Positions 1 to 11,084 of a stretch of DNA of 64,000 bases are shown one piece after another. The first letter of the stretch is position 1. The number at the start of each line of letters is the position of its first letter. The position numbers were made by a program, and so were the translations under genes. This DNA comes from Gonapodya prolifera JEL478 (taxonomy: Eukaryota; Monoblepharomycota; Monoblepharidomycetes; Monoblepharidales; Gonapodyaceae), in NCBI GenBank assembly GCA_001574975.1, contig KQ965755.1, positions 35,632 through 99,631 on the forward strand. The letters run 5' to 3'. A model generated the notes under the pieces. That model searched no databases and was not told the DNA's origin. It was given only the letters and a program-made list of their open reading frames with translations.

Positions 1-53
1 ATTTGTGTGTGCTGGGCTGGCGCAAGGTGCGGGCTTGAATTTCATTTTCCAAA

Positions 54-895
54 TTACAATTGTGAAAATAAAATGTGCTGCGCAACCTCTCTAATCTCCA
101 GGTTGTCAACATCACATGTAGCCAAATGGCACGCTGTCAAAAAGAAGTGAAGATTGTTCCTCATAAGACCCCGATCGCTACTCCAGGATGTAAGAATGTC
201 CGATGGGGTATAATACAGAATTGCTTTTACATATGACACCTCCTGCGACGGAAGGGCTTCAAGGAGACAAGTTGCAGTCGTCTTCGCACCAAATGAGAGA
301 AAAAGCTGAACAACCTCCCATTGTTCCATTCCGGCGACAAAACTTATTGCGCTATCACCAAAGTCATCAATGGCTTCTACGTTCGCACCGCGTTCACAAA
401 GATATCTAACCGCCCTNGGTGCGTTGTGTCGACATGCCTCTGCGATAGGGTGCATCGCTGATATTCTAACTTCCCGACTCGCTCCGAAGTCGTAGTTGAC
501 CTATGCACCCCTGCTAATCGAATGTCTGCAGCGCGAAAATCTCCATTCGATTCCGCTCACAGGACTTCCTGCNCGAAAGCCCGTTGGACTAAATGAAACC
601 GCGCAACGGCACGGTCAGCGATGTCCACGGAATCCGACAGAATTGCATAGAGCCTTCGATTGAGGTATGATGTGGGGACGCCGAGAGGGTAGCGTGTCCA
701 GTACCTCGAAATGCGGAGAATGATTTCGAGAGTGAGGTCGAGGGTGGAAAATGGGACGAGCGGGGTGGTTTCCTTCGATGCCGAGGCCTTCCACCGACGG
801 ACATGTTCCGGTTCCACGAAACTAGGCGCTATGTACCAATGGGTGGGCATGGCTGTTGGAAATTGCAAGGATTGCTGGAACGTCCTGCCTTCCAA
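54..895 (-). CDS. Ankyrin-repeat protein, left copy (truncated at C-terminus)
   Basis: Two exons on the minus strand: 895-561 and 500-54, joined by a 60-base GT-AG intron (560-501; donor GTGAGC, acceptor CATAG). The first exon encodes a leader with an F-box-like segment (LDLTLEIILRISRYW); the second encodes ankyrin-type repeats, e.g. AVRYLCERGANVEAI. Ankyrin repeats are protein-binding helices; the partner is unknown. Compared with the copy at 11.7-13.4 kb it stops early: after a shared stretch ending near residues CDVDNLEIRE the frame runs into a short unrelated tail, so at least five later repeats seen in the other copy are missing. Two N bases (417, 573) lie inside the coding region and hide one residue each. 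The start at 895 is the first Met of the open frame; an upstream exon is possible. Family assignment is firm, function unknown. Confidence 0.7.
303..743. repeat. 441-base tract identical to 12781-13221 (left copy)
   Basis: Read side by side with 12781-13221 (offset 12478) I found no mismatch over 441 bases, including the intron of the ankyrin gene and both N positions (417/12895 and 573/13051). On both sides identity drops at once to roughly 80-85 percent by eye. The wider duplicated segment is about 54-1290 here and about 12490-13750 in the right copy, same orientation. Confidence 0.9.
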
Positions 896-1057
896 GTCTC
901 TATTGCTGATATGTATGTTGTTCTCCAGCCCCCATTTGCGAAAGCTAAATAATCCAACTTTTTCAATTCAGTATGCGTCGTTCCCTCCTCCGCTTTCCCC
1001 CCACTAATCCTTTTCAAAACCGCCCCGCCATGATTCATCGCCCCGTCCAAAATTCGT

Positions 1058-1609
1058 TCAGCTCAGTTGAATACCCATGACAACACGCGCCGACAAGGCA
1101 TCCAAGCATCTGGCCTTTTCACCGTCCACAATCTCTCTAACGCGATCAGTAACCTCTTCGTCAGGAATGACTCGGAACCCCAACTTGGTGTAAAATGGGC
1201 AGTTCCAGGGAACGTTCTGGAATGTGGTCAACGTCAGTCGCTTGAAGCCATGAGAACCCGCCCAAGCGATGACACTCTTCACTAGCGCCGTTCCAATCCC
1301 ACGCCTTCCGTAAGAAGGGTGCACGTCGATTTCAGCCAAGTGCGCGTGAGATGGGCCAAGTGTTTCGATCATTGCGAATCCAACTGGGCGCCTGGCCTCC
1401 AGTAATTGATCGTCCGCCAAGTCGTCCAATCGCGCAACCAAGAGATGATTCTTCGCGTGTGCTTCCTGGAGTGTTACTAGGGGCATCGTTTCGGAGAGGA
1501 TCTCCTCCGAAAGGTGACCACGAAGGAGAAGACCAGCCTCGAACTCGATGGTGATGAGGTGAGGCAGGTCATCGATCCTGGACTCGGCGATGGTGAAGGA
1601 AAACTGCAT
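1058..1609 (-). CDS. GNAT-family N-acetyltransferase
   Basis: A single uninterrupted exon of 183 codons. GNAT enzymes move an acetyl group from acetyl-CoA to an amine or protein N-terminus. Motif A is visible as VHPSYGRRGIGTALV (the R-x-x-G-x-G/A loop that holds the CoA pyrophosphate), preceded by an acidic beta-strand (HAHLAEID) and followed by FYTKLGFR, the typical motif B end. Length matches small stand-alone GNATs. The gene lies directly upstream (minus-strand order) of the ankyrin gene, and both were duplicated together: a decayed copy sits at about 13.5-13.8 kb. Absence of introns is compatible with a bacterial-like origin but does not prove it. The substrate cannot be read from sequence. 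Confidence 0.85.
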   Translation of the reverse strand: MQFSFTIAESRIDDLPHLITIEFEAGLLLRGHLSEEILSETMPLVTLQEAHAKNHLLVARLDDLADDQLLEARRPVGFAMIETLGPSHAHLAEIDVHPSYGRRGIGTALVKSVIAWAGSHGFKRLTLTTFQNVPWNCPFYTKLGFRVIPDEEVTDRVREIVDGEKARCLDALSARVVMGIQLS

Positions 1610-1934
1610 CGTTGTAGAATAAATGCAGCTATGGGGTTACGTTAAGTAAATTAGAGCTTGGGACATCCTCGAATTTTACATGAGATACACTCGCCCACGT
1701 TGAAAGACAAAAGGAATTACATAACACGCATATTGTTCCTGACCGAAGATGCTATTAGGATTATACGCGCACTTCTGACCTCATCTGGAGAGACAGTATG
1801 TATTTACGCTGGACGTGATAAAAATATTCGAACGGGGCTCTTCTGCTCCATCTTATGGTGCATCCTAAAGATCCAAACCAAAGCGCTGAAGTCCATGAGT
1901 GAATGGTCCAAAGTCGCATCCCACGCTTCCAAAG
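1610..1934. other. Intergenic spacer, no gene seen
   Basis: This 325-base AT-richer stretch separates the start of the GNAT gene from the 3' end of the zinc-transporter gene. I see no conserved reading frame or RNA-like structure; it presumably holds the GNAT promoter. Confidence 0.5.
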
Positions 1935-3726
1935 CTAGTGCAACTCGTTCACCGCGACATAGGCCATCACTGCGATCCCTGCTACCAACGCCAATCCCTC
2001 TAGGATAGGACTCAAGAAGGCCAACACACCAGCTCCTACGTCATCATGTGAGTGGCCGTGATGGCCGTGATCGTGCCCCACGTCGCCATGATCGTGCGAA
2101 TGCCCGTGCCCGACCAACCCCCCGATTATGCCCACGAGGGACATGTACAGCATCGCCCCCGCCGCAAAGGGCCGCGCAAGAGCCAAGATACCGGGCTGGT
2201 CGTGCGTTCCAGACGCCGAACCCAAANGGACCAGGGCGGTGCCGACGATCCACCCCCACGCGTACCCGCCCAGACCTCCGATCGCCTCGATGCGACGCGC
2301 GAGAGCGGGGGAAGCACCGTGTTTGAGAAGGACCGCGCGGTCACCGAGGCGGTGCGGGAGTTCGTGTGCGAGGAGGGCGAGGGATGTTGCGAGACCCGAC
2401 GAGAGTGTGGATGCTTGGGAGGAGTGGGCCGAGGAGGAGGCGGAAAGAAAGGAGAGTGTGAGGGCAAGGGAGTCGAGGAAGGAGTGGGAGAAGAGAGAGA
2501 GAATGTGCAGGAGGAGAGTGGGCGGGAGGGAGGAGAGAAATGTGACGGGAGATGAGTTGTGGTGGTGATGTTGTTTGGTGGGTGAGTGGTCGTGGTCTTT
2601 GGAGTGGGTGGTACCTTCATGGGAGTGTGAGTGGTCGTGATTGTGCGAGTCGTGCGAGTGTGAGTGTGACGCTGTTCAAGAATTAGACGCATAGATGTGG
2701 ACGAATTCGTTGGATATAGTGAGGTGAGCTAGGCACAAAGTCAAAGTAGCACTCACCGTTGTCACTCTTCTCTCCGTTACCCTTTTTCTCTGGAGCGCTC
2801 TTCTCTTTCCGATTCACCGCGTCTGACCTGGCTTTGACACCTATGTTGAGGAGTCTCTCCAAGAGGAAGAACGCGAGAATCCCAGCCAACGTGGCAAACT
2901 CGACTTTGAAAGAGGCAAGAGAGTATGGGTGGTGGTCGTGTTCGTGGGATATTGTCCCGTGGGCGTGTCCGTGAGCATGGGCGTGTGGGTTTGCCGCTCC
3001 AGCACTGAAGGCAGAGGCGTGAGCGTGAGCAGCCTCTTCCACCAGACTCGAAACCGATGTCGGCTTTGCAGCTGCCTCGAATTCCATTCTCGCGTGTGGA
3101 AGGAGATGGAGGAAGACGTCCCCGAGCACGGTACCACCAGCGAATGCGACCAAGGCGTTGAGAGCAGTTGTTGGGATGTCTGGCGGTAAGAACGAGACGA
3201 GGACGAGCGGTGCGGTTGAGACTACGGCTGCGGCTGCGAGAGAAGCTGCAAGTGGGGACGATGTAGGAAGGATTGGTAGGAGTGTCCGGAATATCGGGTA
3301 GTAGGGGTGTTCTGAGGTCGCTTCTGTCTCGTCAGACTCGTGAGATGTGGCTTTTCCATGTTCGTGGTCGTGTTCGTCGTGTGATTCGACGTGAGAGTGT
3401 CCCGAATGCGGATTCCCATGGCTGTGTTCATGGTCGTGAGCAGCTGTCTCTGCAGCAGCACCGGCGATGAGACCGAATCGATTCCACGCGGGAGCGTTTT
3501 TAAGAGTGAGACCGAATCCGGAGGAAATTCCAGACAGTCCACCAACGAACGGTGAAACAAGAATGTCCGAAATTGCCAGCGCTGTCAACACCAGCAACAC
3601 CGACGCGACCCCACGCGAAGCCCGTTTCAGCATTATCCGTATTGCGCACGTCGAGCAAGATTTGTTTCCCCTCTGATCCGAAGGATAGTCGCTGAATTCG
3701 AAAAGGCAGTCACTTTCTGTGACCAA
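1935..3726 (-). CDS. ZIP-family (KE4/SLC39A7-like) zinc transporter
   Basis: Exons 3726-2757 and 2671-1935, intron 2756-2672, 568 codons in frame. ZIP proteins move zinc into the cytosol from outside or from organelles; the KE4/ZIP7 branch works in the ER/Golgi. Visible signatures: GDVFLHLLPH (TM II), HSFLDSLAL (TM IV), HELPHRLGD (TM V). Four His-rich stretches occur: near residues 95-125, between TM III and IV on both sides of the intron (the SHSHSHDSHNHDH block), and in the loop HGHSHDHGDVGHDHG near the C-terminus. TM IV normally reads H-N-x-x-D-G; here it is H-S-x-x-D-S, so the usual Asn metal ligand is Ser. Translation may really start at the second Met (3633), which is followed directly by a signal-anchor-like segment (MLKRASRGVASVLLVL). 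One N (2227) falls in a codon without shifting the frame. Confidence 0.92.
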
Positions 3727-3833
3727 AACTACGTCAAGTGCTGCCTTCTCCCTTCTCCGATTACAACTTCCGGCTCATCTGGTTCCAACTTTTGTTGAAC
3801 TTCCACAGCAATGCTGCTACATCGAGAGATCGC

Positions 3834-4476
3834 ATGATCGCTTCTGGCGCTTTCCCTCCTCGCCGGAGCTTCCGCCATCGATGTCATCAGAGTATATATC
3901 AGCCTTTCATCAACCCTGTTCCGCTCCCAAACGAGACTTGGTGGGCTTGGAACACAGCCACAGCCGAATTCAATCAGACTTATGCCGGGAAGTGGGGTGT
4001 GGAGATCCTCACGGGGTCCTACAGTGATATCGCAAAGTGGGCTGCAACAGGTGACCCGAACAGAGGATTCCAAATCCCGGTGAGTCGCACAAGAGGATGA
4101 AAGATAGAGCAATAGTTAAAATCCTCTTTGCTACCCTTCCAGGATGTCATCGTCACTGGAAGTCAGCTCGATGATCTCAAAGACGCCAAGACCATAATTG
4201 CACTCACATCGTATCTGGATGATTGGGCGACGTGGAGGCCAGACGGCGATATTACAAAGGACATCGCTAGAGCATCAACGCGAGTAATGATTGCGATCGT
4301 CGGCGAAGACGACGTTTTGGCTCCAGGATGTTACTGGCGGAACTCTAACATTGGTCTCCAATCCGACACTACGTAGATTCCCTTTCTTCCTAGACGACGA
4401 ATGGTGGGGCCTTCCTGTCAATCTCGACCTCCGACCCTTCATGTACAGTACGTTCTGTGCCAAAAGTGTTAAATGA
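3834..4476 (+). pseudogene. Extracellular solute-binding-protein-like gene, decayed
   Basis: Segments resemble family 1 periplasmic solute-binding proteins: NETWWAWNTATAEFNQTYAG, then GVEILTGSYSDIAKW, DVIVTGSQLDDLKDAKT and, in another frame, RRFPFFLDDEWWGLPVN. A clean intron (4081-4142, GTGAGT...CCAG) joins FQIP to DVIV, so the ancestor was a spliced nuclear gene. A signal-peptide-like run (LLALSLLAGASAIDVI) lies near the start but one frame away from the following domain, and the frame changes again before RRFPFF. At least three frame changes in about 600 bases, and no recognisable continuation after 4480, indicate a pseudogene or badly assembled gene. In zoosporic fungi such domains are found on receptor-like proteins; here that is inference only. 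It diverges from the ZIP gene across about 100 bases. Confidence 0.5.
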
Positions 4477-4479
4477 TCA

Positions 4480-5989
4480 GATGCCAACGATTAAATCGTC
4501 TGCGCCCATCACCACAATCATTCCACGCAAAATGCTGCTTCACATCCTTTGCTTCAGCTTCCCCCAGACTCTTTTGGGCTCACTGCAACTGGTCTCAAAG
4601 TTCTTCTACCCATGTGTCCATGATCATATCATCCAGAAGAACCCTGATGGACAATTCGTTGCCCTTTCGCACATCAGCACTGCGCCTGTAAGTGGCAGTC
4701 TTCACTTGGGAACAACTGTTGAAATTTCAATTCTGTTCTCATCCACAGCCTCTGCTCCCAAACGCCTTGCTATCGCTCACATTTCGATCTCAATTCTTCT
4801 GGACGGAGACCTCAACATCACACCATTTCATGATCTCCCAGATCTCCCCACAATGCTCAGCACAGACACGGTAACATCACATCCCAACCTCCTCCCCGCT
4901 GCGCGAATTTCTGCCTTCCTCCTTTTGTCTGCACCCACAACTATCAAAGCTGGAGCATCATTCCTTTCATCTTATCAGAAATTCCTGACCCTCAGATCCA
5001 CTCTGTCAAACGTCTCTGACTCTACTTGGATGATATTCGCCTTGCCGTTTTCCTCCACCACTGTTTGTGGGCTGCTCTCACAATCCTTCCCAAAGTTTGT
5101 TCCATCGAGCTCTTGCGACACCAAGGTGGCAGGCGTCTCCGGGTGATACTTGACACTACCTTTAACCAAAGCTCCTGAACGTCCCCAGCGGGTAACTTCC
5201 TTCCTCGCCGACCACCTTGGGTTCGGCTCCCTGTCCATAAACCTTGGGGACCACTTCAGTGGCTTTTCTCCGTTCCCATTCATTTGTACCATAGTATATG
5301 TTAATCTTTTCAACGGTTCCTGGTCTCTGGACGAATCGGGTAGCTTTGGTGCTTTCTTTAGAAGCACCCGGCCTGCTGGGACGCAGGTGGTTGAAACAAT
5401 GGCACATGTAACAACACTCTGTGTTTGTATAACGCAGTTTTCACTTTTCACTGATTACCTATCGCAATGGCCACCTTCGGACCAAGAAATGGGCTCGACA
5501 GCGCCTGGTCACATAGTCAGGATCATGAAGCGCAAACTCAATCAATTTGCTCCCCAGGTCCAACGCGTGTTTTCCTCCCTGCACGTCACACGATTCACCA
5601 TCATCGAACACTCCCTTATGGGATGGATCAACGGAGATGCACTCATCCATTGGACGAACATGCTTGCAGGGCTGCCCGGCGATAAAGTGGTGTTTCAACC
5701 GGCACAGGATGCCACATTGGAGTCCGATGACTTTATAAGGCTCGAGTCACGACTCTCTCGCAAGGGGACGTTTGGTGTTGGAAACGGACAATAAAGTAGA
5801 TCTAGTTGATCAACTGGCATTTGGCGGGCGCATGACCAGGCGTAGTTCTCGGTAGCTTTAGTGTACTTGTGGCTGTCTTTCATACTTTATCACTTTGAAT
5901 CGCTCTGACGTGTTCGGGGGGCACGGACGAATGAATTTAGTCTGCACGGCAAAATTTTTCACAACACCGATTCCAGCTTTTAGCTCGCC
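4480..5989. other. No identifiable gene; long unassigned stretch
   Basis: Several open frames exist on both strands, the longest a plus-strand frame of 214 codons at 5150-5794, but none shows a family motif and opposite frames are equally open. It may contain the degraded remainder of the solute-binding-like gene upstream. I cannot support a gene here. Confidence 0.4.
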
Positions 5990-7082
5990 ATGGGACAGAA
6001 ATTCCGCGACATCACAGACTCGCTCAAGGAATTCATCCTCAAACAAAGGTTTTCTTCGTCGCGTCGGCCCCGATGGGTCGCACTGGGCACGTGAATGTCT
6101 CCCCAAGTTGAGTCTTAATTAGTTTCGATTTCTTACTTCTCATCCTAACACACCACAGAACCCGGCGCACGTAAGAGGGATACGGCACGCTTCGAATCGT
6201 GTCGGCTACCAAGCTTTACTACCTGGACCTCAATGGTGGCGGGGTGGAAACAGTCGCGCACATGAAGGAGAACGGGCGAATCACGCTCATGTGGATCTCG
6301 TTCGAGAAGATGCCCCAGATTGTTCGGTGAGCGTTCACTTCTCGGGGGGTGGGGAACTTTTTGCCGTTCTGGATTCTGACCCTCAGTGGTGAAGTGTGTG
6401 GGGCAAAGGCCGAGCCGTTGAGGCCGGAAGCGAGGAGTACGAGTCCCTGGTCGAATAAGTGCGCTGCCTCGCTCTCTCCACATAAAACAACAGAGCACTC
6501 CATACCCGCCCTCCCAGCCCGAAACTCAAAGCCCTCCCCGGCGCTCGAGCCGCAATCGTCGTCGACGTGCTCATGACGGGAAACTCGTGCGGATACTCGG
6601 TTTCCTTCTTTGAGTTTGCTGGGAAAAGGACCCTGCTGGTTGATAGGGCGTATAAGCGGGTGGAAAATGTGCCTTACACCCTCGTGATGATTCAAAATGT
6701 AAATTCGTATTCCAACTATAGCCCACGGTGACGTACAGGACCCGCACGATATCGTTTACCACACCAAAAACAACAGTGAGCTCCTCTTACCTTCTCTCCC
6801 ACTGTGAACCTCGCTTCACAACTGTCGTTTTTTTAATAAGTGTGGAGCATCGACCAACTCGTGGCACTCGAAACCAACATGCCCAAGGGGCTTTCCTGGT
6901 ACATCAAGGCGTACTCCCCGTCGGTGGAAACACTGTCTTGGGTAGTAGAACGCGCGGCGTGGGTAGACGGTTGGAGTCGTGGTTGCTGGCGCGTTGGGGC
7001 GGCGAGGTGCGGGGTGGTAGGAAAAACACGCGTGACAATACTTAGGCTGGTAGTCCGTTGTGTATGGAAGCGGTGTCTTTAA
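5990..7082 (+). CDS. Pyridoxamine 5'-phosphate oxidase-like (split-barrel flavin) protein, frame-broken
   Basis: Pieces match the fungal PNPOx-like family with a split-barrel FMN-binding fold: VFFVASAPMGRTGHVNVSP, then GYGTLRIVSATKLYYLDL, GGGVETVAHMKENGRITL, VWGKGRAVEAGSEEYESLV, and AAIVVDVLMTGNSCGYSV. Start ATG at 5990 opens MGQKFRDITDSLKEFILKQR; one base is missing between this and VFFVAS, so either a sequencing indel or a real frameshift. Introns are likely after NVSP (donor GTTGAG), after MPQIVR (6328-6398 region, donor GTGAGC) and before the AAIVV exon, where I could not find a clean donor. The C-terminal part after about 6880 is not conserved and the end is uncertain. The gene lies just upstream of LSM5 on the same strand. 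Catalytic role in fungi is not established. Confidence 0.65.
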
Positions 7083-7140
7083 AGGATTCAACAGTGCGCA
7101 CAAACAACGCGGCACACCTCTCCAACCTCCAAAACCCGCA

Positions 7141-7895
7141 ATGACCTCACAACTCCTTCCCCTCGGTGAGCCATCCTCAACACCTCCTTCCTCCCTCCTT
7201 CCACCTAGCACCTCTTCCCCTCCACCACCACCCCTTTCTAGAACTGATCGACAAATGCCTCTCCTCACGAATCTGGGTCCTGATGAAATCGGAGCGGGAG
7301 TTCGTGGGCACGTTACTTGGCTTTGACGATTACGTGAATGTGGTGTTGAGTGATGTGATTGAGTAGTGAGTTGAGGTGGAGGGAGGGTTTTGAGGGGTGG
7401 AATGTTGGAATTGTGATAGGATGTTGGCCAGACGTGGACATCATGACCGGTCGAACGAAGAATCTCGACAGCACAATGCGTTTTTGCGGTGGAAGAAGGG
7501 GACAAGACGGCTGTCGACTGGGAGCTCCGTTCTGCCCCAATGTTGTACGTTATACCGTTCCTCAAACGTATTACTGACCCTCCGGCCCCTTACGCACCCT
7601 TACGCACCCCACCGTTACCCCTTCTCTCCAATTACACAGTGAGACTGATGCCACGGGTGCTCGTCGGACAACAAAGATTCCTAAAATCCTGCTGAACGGG
7701 AACAACATCTGCGCGGTGAGTTAAAGATTGGTGCACATTTCGCCCGCACGGACACATGACTTCTTCACGCTTTTGCTTTGTCTCCGTTGCGGTGGATTGT
7801 CGAAATGGCTCTGGTCTATTTTCTTGGCCTTCTCCAACGGCTCTCACAAACTTGACTATCACCTCACTTTTCAGTTGATACCCGGTGGCGAGTGA
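7141..7895 (+). CDS. LSM5: LSM5, U6 snRNA-associated Sm-like protein
   Basis: Four exons: 7141-7165, 7242-7365, 7640-7715, 7875-7895; introns of 76, 274 and 159 bases; all phases agree and give 81 residues. LSM5 is a subunit of the Lsm1-7 ring (cytoplasmic mRNA decapping and decay) and the Lsm2-8 ring (nuclear U6 snRNA binding). The protein shows Sm motif 1 with [17 protein letters not shown] and Sm motif 2 with [17 protein letters not shown], both close to LSM5 and less like other Lsm subunits (start SQLLPLELIDKC). Length matches the family (about 80-95). The stop follows directly after PGGE. Nothing in the upstream sequence marks special regulation. Confidence 0.95.
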
Positions 7896-8763
7896 GTACC
7901 TCATTGGGTATGACTTTCGTTCCACTGACATATCCAAAACCATTCTTCCTCTTGTAGGGGTCCACAATGAGTAGTAAATGTAGTGCACCATAGTCCAATC
8001 GGATACTGTGCCGTTCAGACCCTTCACTTGTGCAGAATGCATTCATAGTTTGCGGAAATGTAAATACATTGGACCCACTTGAGGCTCCCGATTGAGGTAC
8101 TTGACAAGGCTCCTCCCATGTGAAGGAAACTACATGATACGATACTTTGAAATGCTTGTGGAACCAAGTGGTCTCTGGTCTCGGAAGTTCGGCAGATCTT
8201 GGTTTCCCTGAAGCTGCGGCCTCATTCTCATTTCCAACTTGAAATGTCGAAAACCACGCGTACTCGCCCTGCATCGATGCAATCAATTCGGCAACTCGAT
8301 TATGGCTGAATCTATCTGCTTATCCCGTCGTGGGCGATTTGTTTACCACGCTTGAGTCACCCTCAATGTTGGCGCGGGCCGTCAAAAAGGCAAACGGTCG
8401 GCGCGAGGCCGCCACCTATCTCATCCTTATCGGCCTCCCTTTCCCTTATTCACCTGATTCCAGTGCCGTCTTTCCGCCGAGGAAAGCATCAGCGATGGCG
8501 TGGATCAGATCTGTACTTGGGTTGCCGGTGAGTGACAACTGTCGACTGGCACACTGCAGAATCGGAATCATGTCTCCCATGTCCGTTTCGGATCTCTAGG
8601 AAACGAAACGCTCCCTCGAGGATGAAGGTGAGTCGCTCGGTAGTCTTCAGCAGCCGAGACCTGAGCATTGAAACACAATTGCTTCTTTTTCTTTCACAGT
8701 GGTGGGTCATCAAGCATCAACCGTAAATCTTCGGAGTCAGGGACTCATAGCTCTTCGTAAAAG
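7896..8763. other. No gene identified
   Basis: Open frames on both strands (for example minus 8286-7864, plus 8330-8599) lack recognisable motifs. The N-terminal exon of the downstream permease should lie here or just upstream: the first clear permease exon begins after an acceptor at 8762-8763, preceded by an in-frame stop, but I could not choose between candidate start exons. Confidence 0.4.
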
Positions 8764-11084
8764 GTTCTCGCCAAGCTCGGGTACAAGCAGGAGACGACGA
8801 GGCCGTTCAACAAGCTCAGTGCGTGTTTTCGTCCTGAGTCCGTCCCCGGTGCAGAGGTCGCAGTACTGACACCGTCGCATCCTTGATCCTTGACAGCGAC
8901 ATGGGCGCTAAACTACACAAACACGTGTGTCTTGTTGAACATCCCGCTCATGAAATACGCTTTGAACACAGGAGGTCCTGTAGGTGGTCGACCGACTGAG
9001 CCATGTATATCCTTGTTTCATCACATATCAACACCATCCACACCACTTTCACAGCCCAACGTCCTGTGGTCCTTCTGGCCCGTCACTCTGCTCGTCTGCT
9101 GCGTCGCAATGTCCATGGCTGAGCTGTGCTCCGCCATGCCCACCATGGGTGGTCTCTACAACTTTGCTGCGAGGTTGGGTGGACCGAAGTGGGGGCCGTA
9201 CGCCGCGTGGTACGTTTGCATCGTTCTCCTTTACTCAACGAATCAAGAACCACATCTTGTGAATCCAGGAACACCGCCTGGTTCAACTACATCGCCAACG
9301 TTGCCTCGCTCGCCAACGCCGCACAAGGCTCGGCATACCTGTGCGTAGTCATCCGCCAGCTGAACTCGGACTGGGCTCCCGAAACTCAGGAGCTTCGTAA
9401 CGTCGAGTACGGGTTCTACGTGGCCATTGTCGCGTTTGTGGCGTTCATCAACATTGTTGGAGAGAACTACCTGTGAGTGTCGAACTCTGCGTAAAGTGTC
9501 AACCTGGGTCTGCAACGCCATTCACACCCATTCACACCCATTCGGCCACCCACAGCCCCACCATTTCGCAATGGTCGTCCTACCTCATCTTCATTGGCAC
9601 CATGGTGATCGCCATCTACCCCATGGCGCGCGTTGGGCGGGACAACCTGGCCGACGCGTCCTTTGTCTTCCTGGAGTGGCAAAACGGCACTGGAGCGGAC
9701 TCAAAGGCGCTCGTGGCGCTGATTGGGTTGTTACCCGCTGCGTGGAACGTCGTTGGATTTGGTGGGTGTTGGACTCGTTTGAACGAGCGCATGCTGCAAC
9801 TGGGAATTCTCATTATTGCTTCGTGTCCGTGACAACCAGATGCGTCCTCGCACATCTCTGAGGAAACCACCAACAGTACTACCTCGGCGTCCACCAGTTT
9901 GGTCTTCACCGTCATCGCTGGCGGTGTTGGTGGATTCTTCCGTGAGTAGTTACTGAAGTTCAGACACAGCTGAGACGAATCAATTGATACACGACGTCGT
10001 TGACCCTCGGTATCAGTGTGGGTATGCCAATTCTTCATCATCCAAGACCTCGACGCTGTCCTCAACGGCGACTTCGACCCCTATGTCGAGTGAGTCCAAA
10101 TTTCTCCTTTCAACTGATCTGAATATGCTCAGTAGTGACCCTGATACCCACAACTCCAGGACCTGGCTGCTCACCGTCGGACCTGGCCCCACCACTGGTT
10201 TCTTGCTTGTGATGTTCTTCAGTTTCACGATGACGGCGTGCGCTAGTGTGGTCGTGACTTCGCGGAGTGAGTTTACTTCTTGCCGGATTGAGATGATCCC
10301 GCTCAAATGTGTTGTTGTATCGCGTAGTGTTCTTCTCTCTCGTCAGAGACCAAGCACTCCCTTTCAGTTCCTTCTGGTACTACATTCGTGAGTGGCGTCT
10401 GTTCCTTCTCCCGCTCCCCTCGTCTCACCATGTGCGCCGTCTCTAGACCCCACGTTCCACAGCCCCATTCGTGCTATTTGCCTCACGGGAGTCCTTACGT
10501 GGGTTCTTGGACTCTTCACCCTGTTCTCGGACGTGGTGTTCCCAGCGTTGACGTCGGTGTCGACGGTTTGCTTCTTCATTTCTGTACGTGGTGACATCCA
10601 CTGCATAAATTTGTTCTATGCTTATTGGTTCGAAACTTTCGTTTTGTATAGACCGTCATCCCCACATTCCTTCGTATCACCGTTGCGAAGGATACCTTCA
10701 AGCCGGGACCGTGGAACCTAGGTTCGTGGACATTTGTGTCGGGTTGGATCGCTGTCATCTTCGTGGCATTCCTGTCCGTCATCTTCATGCTTCCCGTAAG
10801 TTACCCTCGAATGACTTCGTCCGAACATCGCTTTATTCTGACTCCTACCGAACCAGACCGAGTACCCCGTCGACCCCAGTCTCTCCAACTTCAACTTCGC
10901 CCCCCTCGTGTTCGGCGTCGTGCTCATCTTTGTCAACGTCTGGTGGTTCGCTGTCGCCCGTCACACCTTCAAGGGGCCCGTGAAGACCATCTCCGACGAG
11001 GAAGTGAGACGGCTGGAGGAGACTTTGGAGGTGAAACCGGAGGGGGCGAGGGTTGGTGTGAGCGAAGGTGTTGCAGTGGTATAA
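8764..11084 (+). CDS. APC-family amino-acid/GABA permease
   Basis: Twelve exons with matching phases: 8764-8818, 8897-8979, 9055-9209, 9269-9472, 9556-9761, 9840-9941, 10017-10089, 10160-10266, 10328-10387, 10447-10583, 10652-10795, 10857-11084; 517 visible residues plus a missing N-terminal exon. The protein is a 12-TM secondary transporter of amino acids or GABA in plasma or vacuolar membrane, closest in style to yeast UGA4 and related fungal permeases. Key segments: LAKLGYKQE at the N-terminus, LCSAMPTMGGLYNFAARL (family signature S-x-P-T-x-G-G), IIQDLDAVLNGDF, SLVRDQALPFSSFWYYI and the last TM LVFGVVLIFVNVWWFAVAR. The charged C-tail (VKTISDEEVRRLEE) is cytosolic in the family. Substrate cannot be fixed from sequence. 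Confidence 0.9.

Noticed and set aside
2052-2568. Plus-strand open frames across the ZIP transporter
   Set aside because: They lie opposite conserved TM V and His-rich segments and have no family features.
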